NCBI GenBank assembly: GCA_026400835.1
Contig: JAPLOA010000070.1
Location: forward strand, 82,984-146,983
DNA length: 64,000 nt
Source: Planctomycetales bacterium
Lineage (GTDB): Bacteria; Planctomycetota; Planctomycetia; Planctomycetales; Planctomycetaceae
Direction: 5' to 3'
Positions 53,321 to 61,131 of this stretch are shown here, one piece after another. Every line of letters begins with the position of its first letter. Within the stretch, counting starts at the first letter, position 1. The translations under genes and the position numbers were made by a program. The notes below the pieces were generated by a model. That model saw only the letters and a list, made by a program, of their open reading frames with translations, had not been told where the DNA came from and did not search any database.

Positions 53321-55504
53321 TTACTTGTTCGACATGACCTGAACATTATCGACGAAGAATTCTGCGTCCGTTGCGTTGCCGAAGAGTCCCGGACTTCCGC
53401 TAAGGTTTGGAGTTGCATCAGCGGCTTCGATTTGCCATTCCGCGGGTTCGGCTTCATCACGTCGCCAGACTTTGCCGCGCAGGATCGCTTTGCCGTCCCT
53501 GGTCTCACTTTGGAACTTCATTGTGTACCAGGTGTCGGCCGACCATTGCATGTCGATCGTCTTGGCAAATCGGAGTTCAAGTCGTGCAACCCACGAACGA
53601 ATCTGAAGCCGCTGTGATCCCTGCAGGTCCATCGTGTAACGCTGATTGATCAGTCCAAGGTCCGGCAGACGTCCGTTCTTTTCGGTGGCTTTGAAGTCGG
53701 CCTGAATCGTGTAATCATGCAGATTTGTCCAGCCCATCCAGGATTGACTGCGAGTTCCCTTTGGAATTGTGCTGATCTTGACCAGCCCTTTTTCACCATC
53801 CAGGGGTGCCGGTTTATGGCGATAATCAGCACCAATCCAGGTTGCCGGGACTTTGTCATTAGAAAAATCAAATTTCCATGGAAGCGGCGGGACCACTCGA
53901 ATTCTTGCCGTGGCTGTCATTTCGCCGGACTTTGCTGTCAGCACGACCGCTGAATGACCCGAAGCCGGGGCTATATAGGAGCCGTCTTTTGAAACCGAAC
54001 CGCCGCCCTCGGCAGTGATCGTGGTATCCTTCATGAGTTGCACGAACTGACCACTCTTGTTGTATCCTTTGACCTGAAGGCTGGCTTTTTCGCCGGTTCC
54101 AATCAACAGTTCAACAGGCGTGAGCAGAATCTGCGCCACCTTCTTGTCGCTGGTGGCTGGTGTTTCGTCTGCAAGTTTCGAACGCGTCGATTTCGTTGCC
54201 GATGCATCAGGTTTCCCGATACAGTACAGAGCTTCGATTGATGGGAGAAAGATTCTTCCGTTGGAAACGACTGGTGAGCCGAAGACCTCTTCGCCCTGAC
54301 CAAGTCGAGCTTCACTGACGACGTCTACGCCTTTTTCGCTGGGCTTCAGGACATAGAACCGACCAGTGTTCTCTGCGACATAGATCTTGCCATCAGCCAC
54401 CATTGGGCTGCCGAACATAATACGACCAAGCTTTTTCTGACCGACCAGCTCACCGGTCTTTGCATTTACAATGACCAGCGTGGCACCGTCTTCGATGTAG
54501 TAGACACGGTCGCCAAGTTTTACGGCGCAGTTTCGACCAACAGCTCGTTTTGGAATCTTCCATAGAAGTTTGTCTTCCATGATTTCCCCTTCGACATTTC
54601 CGTCAAAGGCAAAGATAGCACCCAGAGTCGTTGTGTCGTTGGCGTTCTGCTCTGCATGTCCGCAGTAAACGATTCCATTCTCGTCGATCAGGGCGCTGGT
54701 ATTCAGACCTCGAGTTGACGCCTGATACTTCCAGATCGTTTTCCCGGTACGTGGCTGGATTGCATAGAACGCCCCGTCTCCAGCACCGACGACCATTGCC
54801 GCCTGACCCTTGAATGTTGTAAGCACGGGCGTACTGTAAGTTGTATCTTCCGGGCGAAGCTTGGTGCTCTTCAGCCACTGAGCCAAACCAGTCTTTTTGT
54901 CAAACGCAACGAAGCGATGGGCTGGAACGGCGGTTTCTCCCCAGCCCGTCATGACTCCGCTGATGATGACCAGATCCTCAAAGACGACGGGAAAGTTGGT
55001 TCGACCGCCGTAGGTGGACAGCATCCCGTACTCTTCGCTCATGGAGTGTTCCCAGAGCACTTTTCCGGTCTTGCCATCAAGGCACTGGAATACGCATCCG
55101 AGACCAAGAACGAACACTGTATCGCTGGCTGGATCGGCAACTACGCTCGACCAGCCGACACGTTCTGCCGGTGCGTCCGACAGATAAATGTTGTGGATGC
55201 TTTCCCAGATCAGCTCACCGGTTTTTGCGTCCAGGCAAACCGTCTTTTCGCCTTCTTTTTCTGTCTCCGGGAACGCTCGGCACACAAGATACACGCGATC
55301 ATTCATTACCACTGGTGATGAACGGCTGGCGAATTCCTCTTTGCGCCAAAGAAGGTTTTCACCCTTTGGAGACCACTTGTCCGGCAGATTGGTTTCAAAC
55401 GACTGGCCATCATTATGAGGTCCGCGCCAGTGTGGCCAGTCCTCGGCCATGGCTGCGGAACTGACCGCGTAGATGCCAAGAATTGTCAGGAATGAGGTTT
55501 TCAT
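53321..55504 (-). CDS. Secreted PQQ-like beta-propeller protein (2) with C-terminal laminin-G-like domain
   Basis: A 727-residue protein with a signal peptide (1-20, LGIYAVSSAAMAE). The N-terminal two-thirds (21-430) is a PQQ-type propeller: DWPHWRGPHNDGQSF, FQCLDGKTGKVLWEHS, YAIQPRTGKTIWKYQ, VIVNAKTGELVGQKK and IYVAENTGRFYVL. A short Ig-like middle part (about 450-540) reads LTPVELLIGTGEKASLQVKG and AVVLTAKSGEMTATARI. The C-terminal 190 residues (PWKFDFSNDKVPATWIG to FFVDNVQVM) look like a concanavalin/laminin-G domain for carbohydrate binding. Its start is 17 bases after the marR stop, so the two form an operon. Confidence 0.88.
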   Translation of the reverse strand: MKTSFLTILGIYAVSSAAMAEDWPHWRGPHNDGQSFETNLPDKWSPKGENLLWRKEEFASRSSPVVMNDRVYLVCRAFPETEKEGEKTVCLDAKTGELIWESIHNIYLSDAPAERVGWSSVVADPASDTVFVLGLGCVFQCLDGKTGKVLWEHSMSEEYGMLSTYGGRTNFPVVFEDLVIISGVMTGWGETAVPAHRFVAFDKKTGLAQWLKSTKLRPEDTTYSTPVLTTFKGQAAMVVGAGDGAFYAIQPRTGKTIWKYQASTRGLNTSALIDENGIVYCGHAEQNANDTTTLGAIFAFDGNVEGEIMEDKLLWKIPKRAVGRNCAVKLGDRVYYIEDGATLVIVNAKTGELVGQKKLGRIMFGSPMVADGKIYVAENTGRFYVLKPSEKGVDVVSEARLGQGEEVFGSPVVSNGRIFLPSIEALYCIGKPDASATKSTRSKLADETPATSDKKVAQILLTPVELLIGTGEKASLQVKGYNKSGQFVQLMKDTTITAEGGGSVSKDGSYIAPASGHSAVVLTAKSGEMTATARIRVVPPLPWKFDFSNDKVPATWIGADYRHKPAPLDGEKGLVKISTIPKGTRSQSWMGWTNLHDYTIQADFKATEKNGRLPDLGLINQRYTMDLQGSQRLQIRSWVARLELRFAKTIDMQWSADTWYTMKFQSETRDGKAILRGKVWRRDEAEPAEWQIEAADATPNLSGSPGLFGNATDAEFFVDNVQVMSNK

Positions 55505-55521
55505 GTCTTCGCCCTCTCGTG

Positions 55522-56013
55522 TTATTCGTCCAGCCAGTCACAACTGGCATCTTCATGAGGTTCACGAATCCGCTTCAGCAGCGTGATGAGATCCTGCTGT
55601 TCGGTACGACTTAAGTGTCCAAGTTGCCGTTCGTGCATTTCTCTAACGGTTTTTGTCATTTCATCCAGGAGCGCGAGGCCCTGTGTTGTGATAGCGATCT
55701 CAACGACACGGCGGTTTTCACTACGCCGTTCACGGACGATCAATTGGCGCTGTTCCAGACGATCAAGCATTCGCGTGGTATCCGGCCCGCGGGAGATCAG
55801 CCGCTTGCCAAGTGCCAATGTTTGCATCGAAGCCGGGTGTACAGATCTCAATAAACGCAGTGCGTTGTATTGCTGAGCAGACAATTGGTAGCTGCTAAAC
55901 AGTTCGTCTTCCAGAGCTTTCAGGCAGTCATAGGTTCTCCAGAGGTTCAGGAAGGTTTCCTGCTCCGGGGAATCGAATCGCTTTCCACTCTTAGGCTTGG
56001 CTGACGATGTCAT
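55522..56013 (-). CDS. MarR-family transcriptional regulator
   Basis: A 163-residue winged-helix regulator. Helical N-terminus with EQETFLNLWRTYDCLKALEDELF, then LSAQQYNALRLLRSV, the recognition region MQTLALGKRLISRGPDTTRMLDRLEQRQLI, and the wing VRERRSENRRVVEIAITTQG. It probably dimerises and represses, with release by a small ligand. It is first in a minus-strand operon with the propeller gene at 53321 and perhaps that at 51432. A near-palindrome just upstream (56037-56058) is a candidate autoregulatory operator. Confidence 0.93.
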   Translation of the reverse strand: MTSSAKPKSGKRFDSPEQETFLNLWRTYDCLKALEDELFSSYQLSAQQYNALRLLRSVHPASMQTLALGKRLISRGPDTTRMLDRLEQRQLIVRERRSENRRVVEIAITTQGLALLDEMTKTVREMHERQLGHLSRTEQQDLITLLKRIREPHEDASCDWLDE

Positions 56014-56036
56014 ACGGAAAGCATGGACGTTTCGAC

Positions 56037-56058
56037 GACACTTGTCAAGACAAGCGTC
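56037..56058. promoter_or_regulatory. Candidate MarR operator overlapping a TTGACA box
   Basis: A 22-base inverted repeat: GACACTTGTC, AA, GACAAGCGTC, with one mismatched pair. Its core CTTGTCAAGACAAG is a perfect palindrome. On minus it contains TTGACA 17 bases before CATGCT, which would be weak -35/-10 elements for marR, whose start is 24 bases further on. Size, symmetry and position suit a MarR dimer site; binding is inference. Confidence 0.5.
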
Positions 56059-56066
56059 CGCGCATG

Positions 56067-56089
56067 AAAAAACGGCATCCCTGCCGTTT
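56067..56089 (-). terminator. Terminator of the Cys-rich protein gene
   Basis: AAACGGCA (56070-56077) pairs with TGCCGTTT (56082-56089) around TCCC. On minus the stem is followed by T residues from the A-run at 56067-56072. It lies 168 bases past the minus-strand gene at 56257 and separates it from marR. Confidence 0.8.
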
Positions 56090-56256
56090 CAAACTTGAAC
56101 CATTGGCTCTTAATGCAGAAACATGCTTAAAAAAGGCATTTTAGCCCCATTTCGGCGATCTCTCTGAGATCCAAACTCGCCAGCTTCCATAACCTTGCGT
56201 GAGCAGGGGGCTGGCGATCCGAAAACGATGATTCCACGAACCAAAGCTGGTCCGAA

Positions 56257-56676
56257 TTACTTGGCTGGTGCAGCTTCTACAGCTGGTGCAGGTGCAGCTG
56301 GAGCAGCAGGTGCTGCTTCAGCTGGAGGTGCAGGTGCATCGACGGCAGCTGGAGCTGCTGCTGGTGCAACTGTTCCGCAAGCCCCGCTTGCACATCCAGT
56401 GCTGGCGCCACATGCTGAACCGCAGCTGCTACCACATGCTGAACCACAGCCAGCTGCTGCTTCGCAGCAAGTTGGAGCTGGAGCACTGCAGCAGGTTGGA
56501 GCCGCTTCGCAGCACGTTGGCTCTGGCTTGCAGTGCTTGACGCGGACGGGCTTGCACTTCTGGACTTTGCACTTGACCGGCTTGCACTTAGCAGGCTTGC
56601 AGCAGCTTCGACCGGCTTCTGCAGTATTGGTGAGCAGCAATGCTGCCAACGCGAGGACGAGACCGAATGTTCGCAT
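56257..56676 (-). CDS. Small exported cysteine-rich protein
   Basis: About 139 residues from the ATG at 56676. I chose this ATG because AAGGGG lies nine bases upstream; the GTG at 56700 lies upstream of that site. A signal peptide (1-21, FGLVLALAALLLTNTAEA) is followed by 18 cysteines in about 80 residues. The first part has KC repeats (KPAKCKPVKC), the second has CC pairs in PTCCEAAPTCC, the third has CGSACGSSCGSACG. A Pro/Ala tail with no cysteine follows (about 100-139). It is probably exported and heavily disulfide-bonded or metal-binding. Planctomycete walls are known to be protein-based and cystine-rich, so a wall role is a reasonable inference. Confidence 0.75.
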   Translation of the reverse strand: MRTFGLVLALAALLLTNTAEAGRSCCKPAKCKPVKCKVQKCKPVRVKHCKPEPTCCEAAPTCCSAPAPTCCEAAAGCGSACGSSCGSACGASTGCASGACGTVAPAAAPAAVDAPAPPAEAAPAAPAAPAPAVEAAPAK

Positions 56677-56830
56677 GGTAAAACCCCTTGTTCTCTTCAC
56701 GGCTGTGTTTCAGCCAGTTGGCCTGTGCAAGGTTCTGGAAAACACTTCCAAACCCCGTTGGCCACTCAAAACTCCAGTGCACGCTATCTTGACTGACCAG
56801 AATCTGTCAAACAACCTGCCTAATTTTCCA

Positions 56831-57238
56831 TCATTCGGCCCTGCTGTCGGAGGTGAGGCCAACCAAATCCTCGGGAATTCGCTGAACTTCGCCCGCTTGG
56901 TTGACGCAGGCAATGACGGAGTTCGCCTCTGCGAGCAATTCTTCGCCTCGACAGAGTCTGTACGAATGTTCCAGCTTTGCCGGTGTGACTCGGGCGATTT
57001 CCGTATGCAAAGTCAGCAGGTCGTCATATCGCGCAGGGCGGCGGTACCGCACGTCGATTCGGGCGACGACAAAGTACAGTTTAAGTTCTTCCATCCGTCG
57101 GTAGCTGCCACCCTGTGCTCGAAAGAGTTCCGTCCTTCCGACTTCAAAATAGCAGAGATAGTTTGAGTGGTGCAGGAATCCCATAGCGTCCGTCTCGTTG
57201 TAGCGGACGCGAATCTCGGTAGAGTGCTTAGTGATCAT
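56831..57238 (-). CDS. YbgC/4-hydroxybenzoyl-CoA-type acyl-CoA thioesterase
   Basis: A 135-residue hotdog-fold enzyme. RVRYNETDAMGFLHHSNYLCYFEVGRTEL matches the family's YxDTDxxGxVxHxxYxxxxExxR active-site signature. Asn replaces the first acidic residue of that signature, and the catalytic Asp in NETDAMG is kept. KLYFVVARIDVRYRRPARYDDLLTL follows. It hydrolyses an acyl-CoA; the exact substrate is unknown. It is divergent from the GGCT gene, with a 68-base control region between them. Confidence 0.9.
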   Translation of the reverse strand: MITKHSTEIRVRYNETDAMGFLHHSNYLCYFEVGRTELFRAQGGSYRRMEELKLYFVVARIDVRYRRPARYDDLLTLHTEIARVTPAKLEHSYRLCRGEELLAEANSVIACVNQAGEVQRIPEDLVGLTSDSRAE

Positions 57239-57306
57239 GGTTAGGGATGAAAGTATGGTTTGTGAGTTGTGTGCATTGAAAACGACCAGAAGCAGGTTCT
57301 TCTTTT

Positions 57307-57708
57307 ATGGTGGCGGCATCAAGTGATTTGGCCGAGTTTCATGGTCGCGGCCCTCAGTCGCTGATCTTTGTCTACGGTTCTCTCAAACGCGGTTACGGCC
57401 TACATCATCTTCTTGAGGGGCAGGTCTTTCGTGGTCCCGCGACGACTTGTCCGCTCTATCGGATTTTTGACCTCGGATCTTATCCCGGTCTCGTCGATTG
57501 GCCAGAAGGACTTGCGGTGCAGGGCGAGGTGTATGAGGTGGACGCGGAGTGCCTCAAGAGACTTGATGAAGCTGAGGGCGTCGACGAAGGGCTGTATGCT
57601 CGTCGAGTCATCAAGCTGCAGCCTCCGTTTGATGGGGTTGAGGCTTCTGCCTGGTTCTGGCTCAACAAGGTTGGCGGACTACGGGACTGTGGGACGAGCT
57701 GGCCTTGA
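57307..57708 (+). CDS. Gamma-glutamylcyclotransferase-fold (AIG2-like) protein
   Basis: A 133-residue protein with the family's substrate-loop motif in LIFVYGSLKRGYGLHHLL, a G-rich fold core (YPGLVDWPEGLAVQGEVYEVD) and the catalytic Glu in LKRLDEAEGVDEGLY. These enzymes cyclise gamma-glutamyl or epsilon-lysine-type amines to 5-oxoproline; some paralogues act in natural-product or amine repair steps. The substrate is unknown. It lies 51 bases before the radical SAM gene on the same strand, so the two may be co-transcribed. Confidence 0.85.
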   Translation: MVAASSDLAEFHGRGPQSLIFVYGSLKRGYGLHHLLEGQVFRGPATTCPLYRIFDLGSYPGLVDWPEGLAVQGEVYEVDAECLKRLDEAEGVDEGLYARRVIKLQPPFDGVEASAWFWLNKVGGLRDCGTSWP

Positions 57709-57759
57709 ATCGTTGGGGTTGTTTTTCGCAAACTGAAATTTGATGCTGCCGGAGGTCGT

Positions 57760-58662
57760 TTGAGATTTAACACTGCTGATATTCTCGCTGCCCGCGGACC
57801 GCGGAACGCCGTGAATGTGTTTCGCCCCTACCATTTTCTGGTGGAGAATGAGTTTTCGCGTCATGGTCGTGTGGAGAGTGTTGCCACGATTTTTCTCACC
57901 AATCAAGAGTGCCCATTCCATTGCCTCATGTGCGATCTGTGGAAGAACACGACAGAGCAGGCTACTCCAGAAGGGACGATTCCGGAACAGATTGATTTTG
58001 CCCTGCAACAGTTGCCGGTCGCTCAGCACGTCAAACTCTATAACAGCGGAAATTTCTTTGATCAGAGAGCGATCCCGCGTGCCGATTGGTCTGGAATTGC
58101 CGAGCGGGTTCGACGCTTTGACACTGTCATCGTGGAAAACCATCCTTCGCTTTGCAATGACCGATGCGGCGAGTTTCAGCAGTTGTGCGAGACACAACTG
58201 GAAGTGGCTCTGGGGTTGGAGACATCTCACCCACAAACGCTTGCCCGACTTAACAAACAAATGACCGTCGATGACTTTGCTCGTGCTTGTGACTCGCTTC
58301 TCAAGCAGAGCATTTTGATTCGAGCCTTCATTTTGCTGAAGCCACCGGAGACAACGGAAGAGCAGGGGATTGAGCGGGCTATCAACTCAATACGCTTTGC
58401 GTTCGAGTGTGGAGTCAATTGTTGTGCTGTAATCCCAGTGAGAACCGGCAACGGAATTATGGAGCAACTGGCTTCGGCCGGGCTGTTCTCACCGCCACGG
58501 TTGTCTTCGCTCGAGATCGTGCAGCAAGAAGCCTTGTCGTGGAAACGTGGTCGTGTATTTGCTGATTTGTGGGATGCCGCACAGTTTGCAGATTCTCCCG
58601 AAACGGCTGTGCTGCAGATCTCAAGACTTGAACAGATGAATCTGACACAATCCGTCACCTGA
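57760..58662 (+). CDS. Radical SAM protein
   Basis: A 300-residue radical SAM enzyme. The cluster motif CxxxCxxC reads ECPFHCLMCDLW (about residues 50-61). VATIFLTNQE precedes it, and LYNSGNFFDQRAIP and VALGLETSHPQTLARLNKQMTV are barrel strands. The only plausible start is TTG at 57760, with GGAGG (57751-57755) four bases upstream, since the nearby ATG at 57742 is out of frame. No extra Fe-S domain is seen. It lies 51 bases after the GGCT gene and 50 bases before a halogenase-like flavoprotein, suggesting a common pathway. The reaction is unknown. Confidence 0.85.
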   Translation: MRFNTADILAARGPRNAVNVFRPYHFLVENEFSRHGRVESVATIFLTNQECPFHCLMCDLWKNTTEQATPEGTIPEQIDFALQQLPVAQHVKLYNSGNFFDQRAIPRADWSGIAERVRRFDTVIVENHPSLCNDRCGEFQQLCETQLEVALGLETSHPQTLARLNKQMTVDDFARACDSLLKQSILIRAFILLKPPETTEEQGIERAINSIRFAFECGVNCCAVIPVRTGNGIMEQLASAGLFSPPRLSSLEIVQQEALSWKRGRVFADLWDAAQFADSPETAVLQISRLEQMNLTQSVT

Positions 58663-58712
58663 AAAGATTGTGATCCTGCTTCCACCTTATCCATCTCAGT
58701 GACAGATCCGTC

Positions 58713-60287
58713 ATGCCTGTACTATCTCCCGATGTCTTAATTCTCGGCTCCGGATTCGGCGGGAGTCTGCTGGCCTTGATACTGGCCCGAGCGGGAAAGT
58801 CGGTGGTCATGGTGGATCGCAGCCGGCATCCTCGGTTTACGATCGGCGAATCATCGACCCCGCTGGCGGATCGCACATTGGCTCAGATGGCTGATCGATA
58901 TCAACTTCCCGAGTTACGCCCGTTGTGTCATTGGGGATCATGGAAACGTATGTATCCGGATCTTCTGTGTGGCAAGAAGCGAGGCTTTACCTATTTTGAT
59001 CAGACCAGCGATCAGGATGTTTCGATTGAAAATTTCGATCATCGCCGCCTGCTGGTTTCTGCTAGCGTCAACGACGAGTACTCAGACACTCATTGGCTTC
59101 GCAGTGATATCGACCAGTTCTTGTTCCGTCTTGCGAATGCTGCTGGCGTCGTGACATTTCAGAGCTGTATTTATCAATTGGAAGCAAATGGCGATCAATG
59201 GGTTCTGAAAGTTTTCTCCAGCGATGAACCGGCCCTGTCGAATCCTTCTACGCGCAAGGAAATGGTGGAGTCTTCCGGTGCGTATTTCGTCAAAGCGCCG
59301 TTCGTTGTCGATGCAACGGGATCCTCAAAGGGAATACTGAGTACGCTCGGGATTGCCGATCAAACGGCATCGCTTAAAACTCATTCGAGATCCCTGTTCG
59401 CTCACTTTGAAGCGGCCACCGCTTGTGAGCAGTTGTTGCAAGATAGTCAAATAAACGTCGGGGTTTTTCCTTATAACTGCGATGATGCGGCCGTTCATCA
59501 GGTCTGTCCGGATGGATGGATGTGGCAATTGCGGTACGACGACGACACTCTCAGCGCGGGGTTCATGATTGATGACCGACCGAGTGCTAAGCGTGCACGA
59601 CGCTCCTTTTCAACGCCTCAGGAAGAATGGGACTGGCGGATTCGGAGAGCACCATTTCTGGCTCGTCAGTTCAGGAATGCTCGTATTGTTCGGCCGGACT
59701 CAGGCCTGCAGCAGACCTCTCGAATTCAGCGACTGGCATCTCGGGTGGCAGGTTCGAACTGGGCTGCGATTACAAACACTGCAGGTTTCATTGATCCGCT
59801 GCACAGCACCGGGATTGCCCATACACTTTTCAGCGTGTCGAGATTGGCCGAGATCCTGCTGACGTCGGGCCCCGCTGCTCATCGCGAAGATCGACTGCGG
59901 AAGTATTCCGATTCGTTGATCGAGGAGATTTGCTGCGTCGATGAGTTGGTGGAAGGCTGCTATGAAGCGATCCCGTCGTTTCGCTTATGGTGTCTCTGGG
60001 GCATGCTCTACTTTGCAGCAGCAACCAGTATGGAACAGTCGCTGGACGGAGCCTCAGGAGGCACTAGTTTTCTGCGAGCCAATGATCCTGTTTTCAGAGG
60101 CATGTTGAAAGAAGCCAGACATCGACTTGCCGTCGCACGTCATGCTGATCCGGCAGATCGAACGAATGCAGAACAGGCGTTTGAGTCATGGCTGCGTGCT
60201 GCGGTGGCTCCATGGAATCAGGTTGGATTGTTTGATCCGACTTGCAACGGGCTCTATTCCAAGACGGCAGCTCCTGCCAGGGACTAG
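58713..60287 (+). CDS. Tryptophan-halogenase-like FAD-dependent oxidoreductase
   Basis: A 524-residue flavoprotein. The Rossmann site reads VLILGSGFGGSLLALILARAG, followed by FTIGESSTPLADRTL typical of the halogenase/geranylgeranyl-reductase superfamily. PFVVDATGSSKGIL is the second FAD motif. Where flavin halogenases have WxWxIP, this protein has DGWMWQLRYDDD, so the aromatic pair is kept but Ile-Pro is Leu-Arg. The C-terminal part (about 400-510) is helical. It may hydroxylate or oxidise rather than halogenate. It follows the radical SAM gene after 50 bases. Confidence 0.82.
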   Translation: MPVLSPDVLILGSGFGGSLLALILARAGKSVVMVDRSRHPRFTIGESSTPLADRTLAQMADRYQLPELRPLCHWGSWKRMYPDLLCGKKRGFTYFDQTSDQDVSIENFDHRRLLVSASVNDEYSDTHWLRSDIDQFLFRLANAAGVVTFQSCIYQLEANGDQWVLKVFSSDEPALSNPSTRKEMVESSGAYFVKAPFVVDATGSSKGILSTLGIADQTASLKTHSRSLFAHFEAATACEQLLQDSQINVGVFPYNCDDAAVHQVCPDGWMWQLRYDDDTLSAGFMIDDRPSAKRARRSFSTPQEEWDWRIRRAPFLARQFRNARIVRPDSGLQQTSRIQRLASRVAGSNWAAITNTAGFIDPLHSTGIAHTLFSVSRLAEILLTSGPAAHREDRLRKYSDSLIEEICCVDELVEGCYEAIPSFRLWCLWGMLYFAAATSMEQSLDGASGGTSFLRANDPVFRGMLKEARHRLAVARHADPADRTNAEQAFESWLRAAVAPWNQVGLFDPTCNGLYSKTAAPARD

Positions 60288-60307
60288 CTGGCCGTTGAAT
60301 TAATCGG

Positions 60308-60328
60308 CCGGAACGCGTTAGCGTCCGG
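60308..60328. repeat. REP-like palindrome, family C, between converging genes
   Basis: Left arm CCGGAACGC, loop GTTA, right arm GCGTCCGG: a stem with one bulged A. It lies in the 49-base gap between the plus-strand flavoprotein gene and the minus-strand TauE gene and may act as a terminator. Similar palindromes are, to my memory, frequent in planctomycetes. Confidence 0.65.
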
Positions 60329-60336
60329 TTCTTGCC

Positions 60337-61131
60337 TCACCCATCAATCAACCATGTCTTTCCGAAGCACCAGACCGTCAGAACGACCCCGATACAGATA
60401 ACCACGCGGCGAATGATCTTCTTGTCGAGTTTTCGAGCCCATGATGCACCCAGCCAACCGCCGAGCATTGCTGACGCGATCATCGGGACTGCTAACGCCC
60501 AGTTGACTTTGCCGGTGCCGACGAACACGACGACAGAAACGCCATTGATCAATCCGGCCAATACAGTCTTCAGTCCATTGACATGATGGATGTTGCCGAG
60601 ATTTAAAAGGCTGAGCGAACTCAGCATGAGGATACCGATCCCTGCTCCAAAGTATCCGCCATAGATCCCGATAACCAATTGCAGCACGAAGACCAGCCAT
60701 TGTGAGCGCTGGCTGCGGCTTGCTAACGTGGATTCCGCCGGAGCTTTCGGGGTCAGGCGAGGTTGCAAAATGAAGAGCAGCGTTGCCAGAGCGATCAGCC
60801 ATGGGACCATGGCCTTGAACGAAGACTCCGGAGCCAGCACAACGATCGTTGAACCGGTAATACCTCCCAGAATACTGGGGATTGCGAGCCAGCGAACCCA
60901 ATCCCACATCTGTTTCAGCTCACGCCGATAGCCCCACGATCCCGAAAATGCACCGGGGCAAAGAGCTACGGTGTTGGTTGCGTTGGCGATGATTGCAGCT
61001 CCGGGAGCGTTGCCCAGAGCCCACATCAATGCCGGGAAAGTCACCAGCGTACCTCCACCAGCGACGGAGTTAATGGCTCCGCCGATTGCCGCAGCCGGAC
61101 ACAGTATGAGGTAGGTCTGCCAGAGTTCCAT
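60337..61131 (-). CDS. TauE/SafE (TSUP) family membrane transporter
   Basis: A 264-residue protein of about eight transmembrane helices. The signature AAAIGGAINSVAGGGTLVTFPAL, NATNTVALCPGAFSGSWGYR, and the second-half GIYGGYFGAGIGILMLSSLSLL, NIHHVNGLKTVLAGLINGVSVVVF are typical of the TSUP family. Members move sulfite, sulfoacetate or small organic anions out of the cell. The substrate here is unknown. It converges on the flavoprotein gene. Confidence 0.92.
   Translation of the reverse strand: MELWQTYLILCPAAAIGGAINSVAGGGTLVTFPALMWALGNAPGAAIIANATNTVALCPGAFSGSWGYRRELKQMWDWVRWLAIPSILGGITGSTIVVLAPESSFKAMVPWLIALATLLFILQPRLTPKAPAESTLASRSQRSQWLVFVLQLVIGIYGGYFGAGIGILMLSSLSLLNLGNIHHVNGLKTVLAGLINGVSVVVFVGTGKVNWALAVPMIASAMLGGWLGASWARKLDKKIIRRVVICIGVVLTVWCFGKTWLIDG

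Noticed and set aside
56195..57166. Plus-strand open frame of 323 codons rich in Ala and Gln
   Set aside because: It is the antisense shadow of the Cys-rich gene and the thioesterase gene, both of which have clear family signatures on minus.
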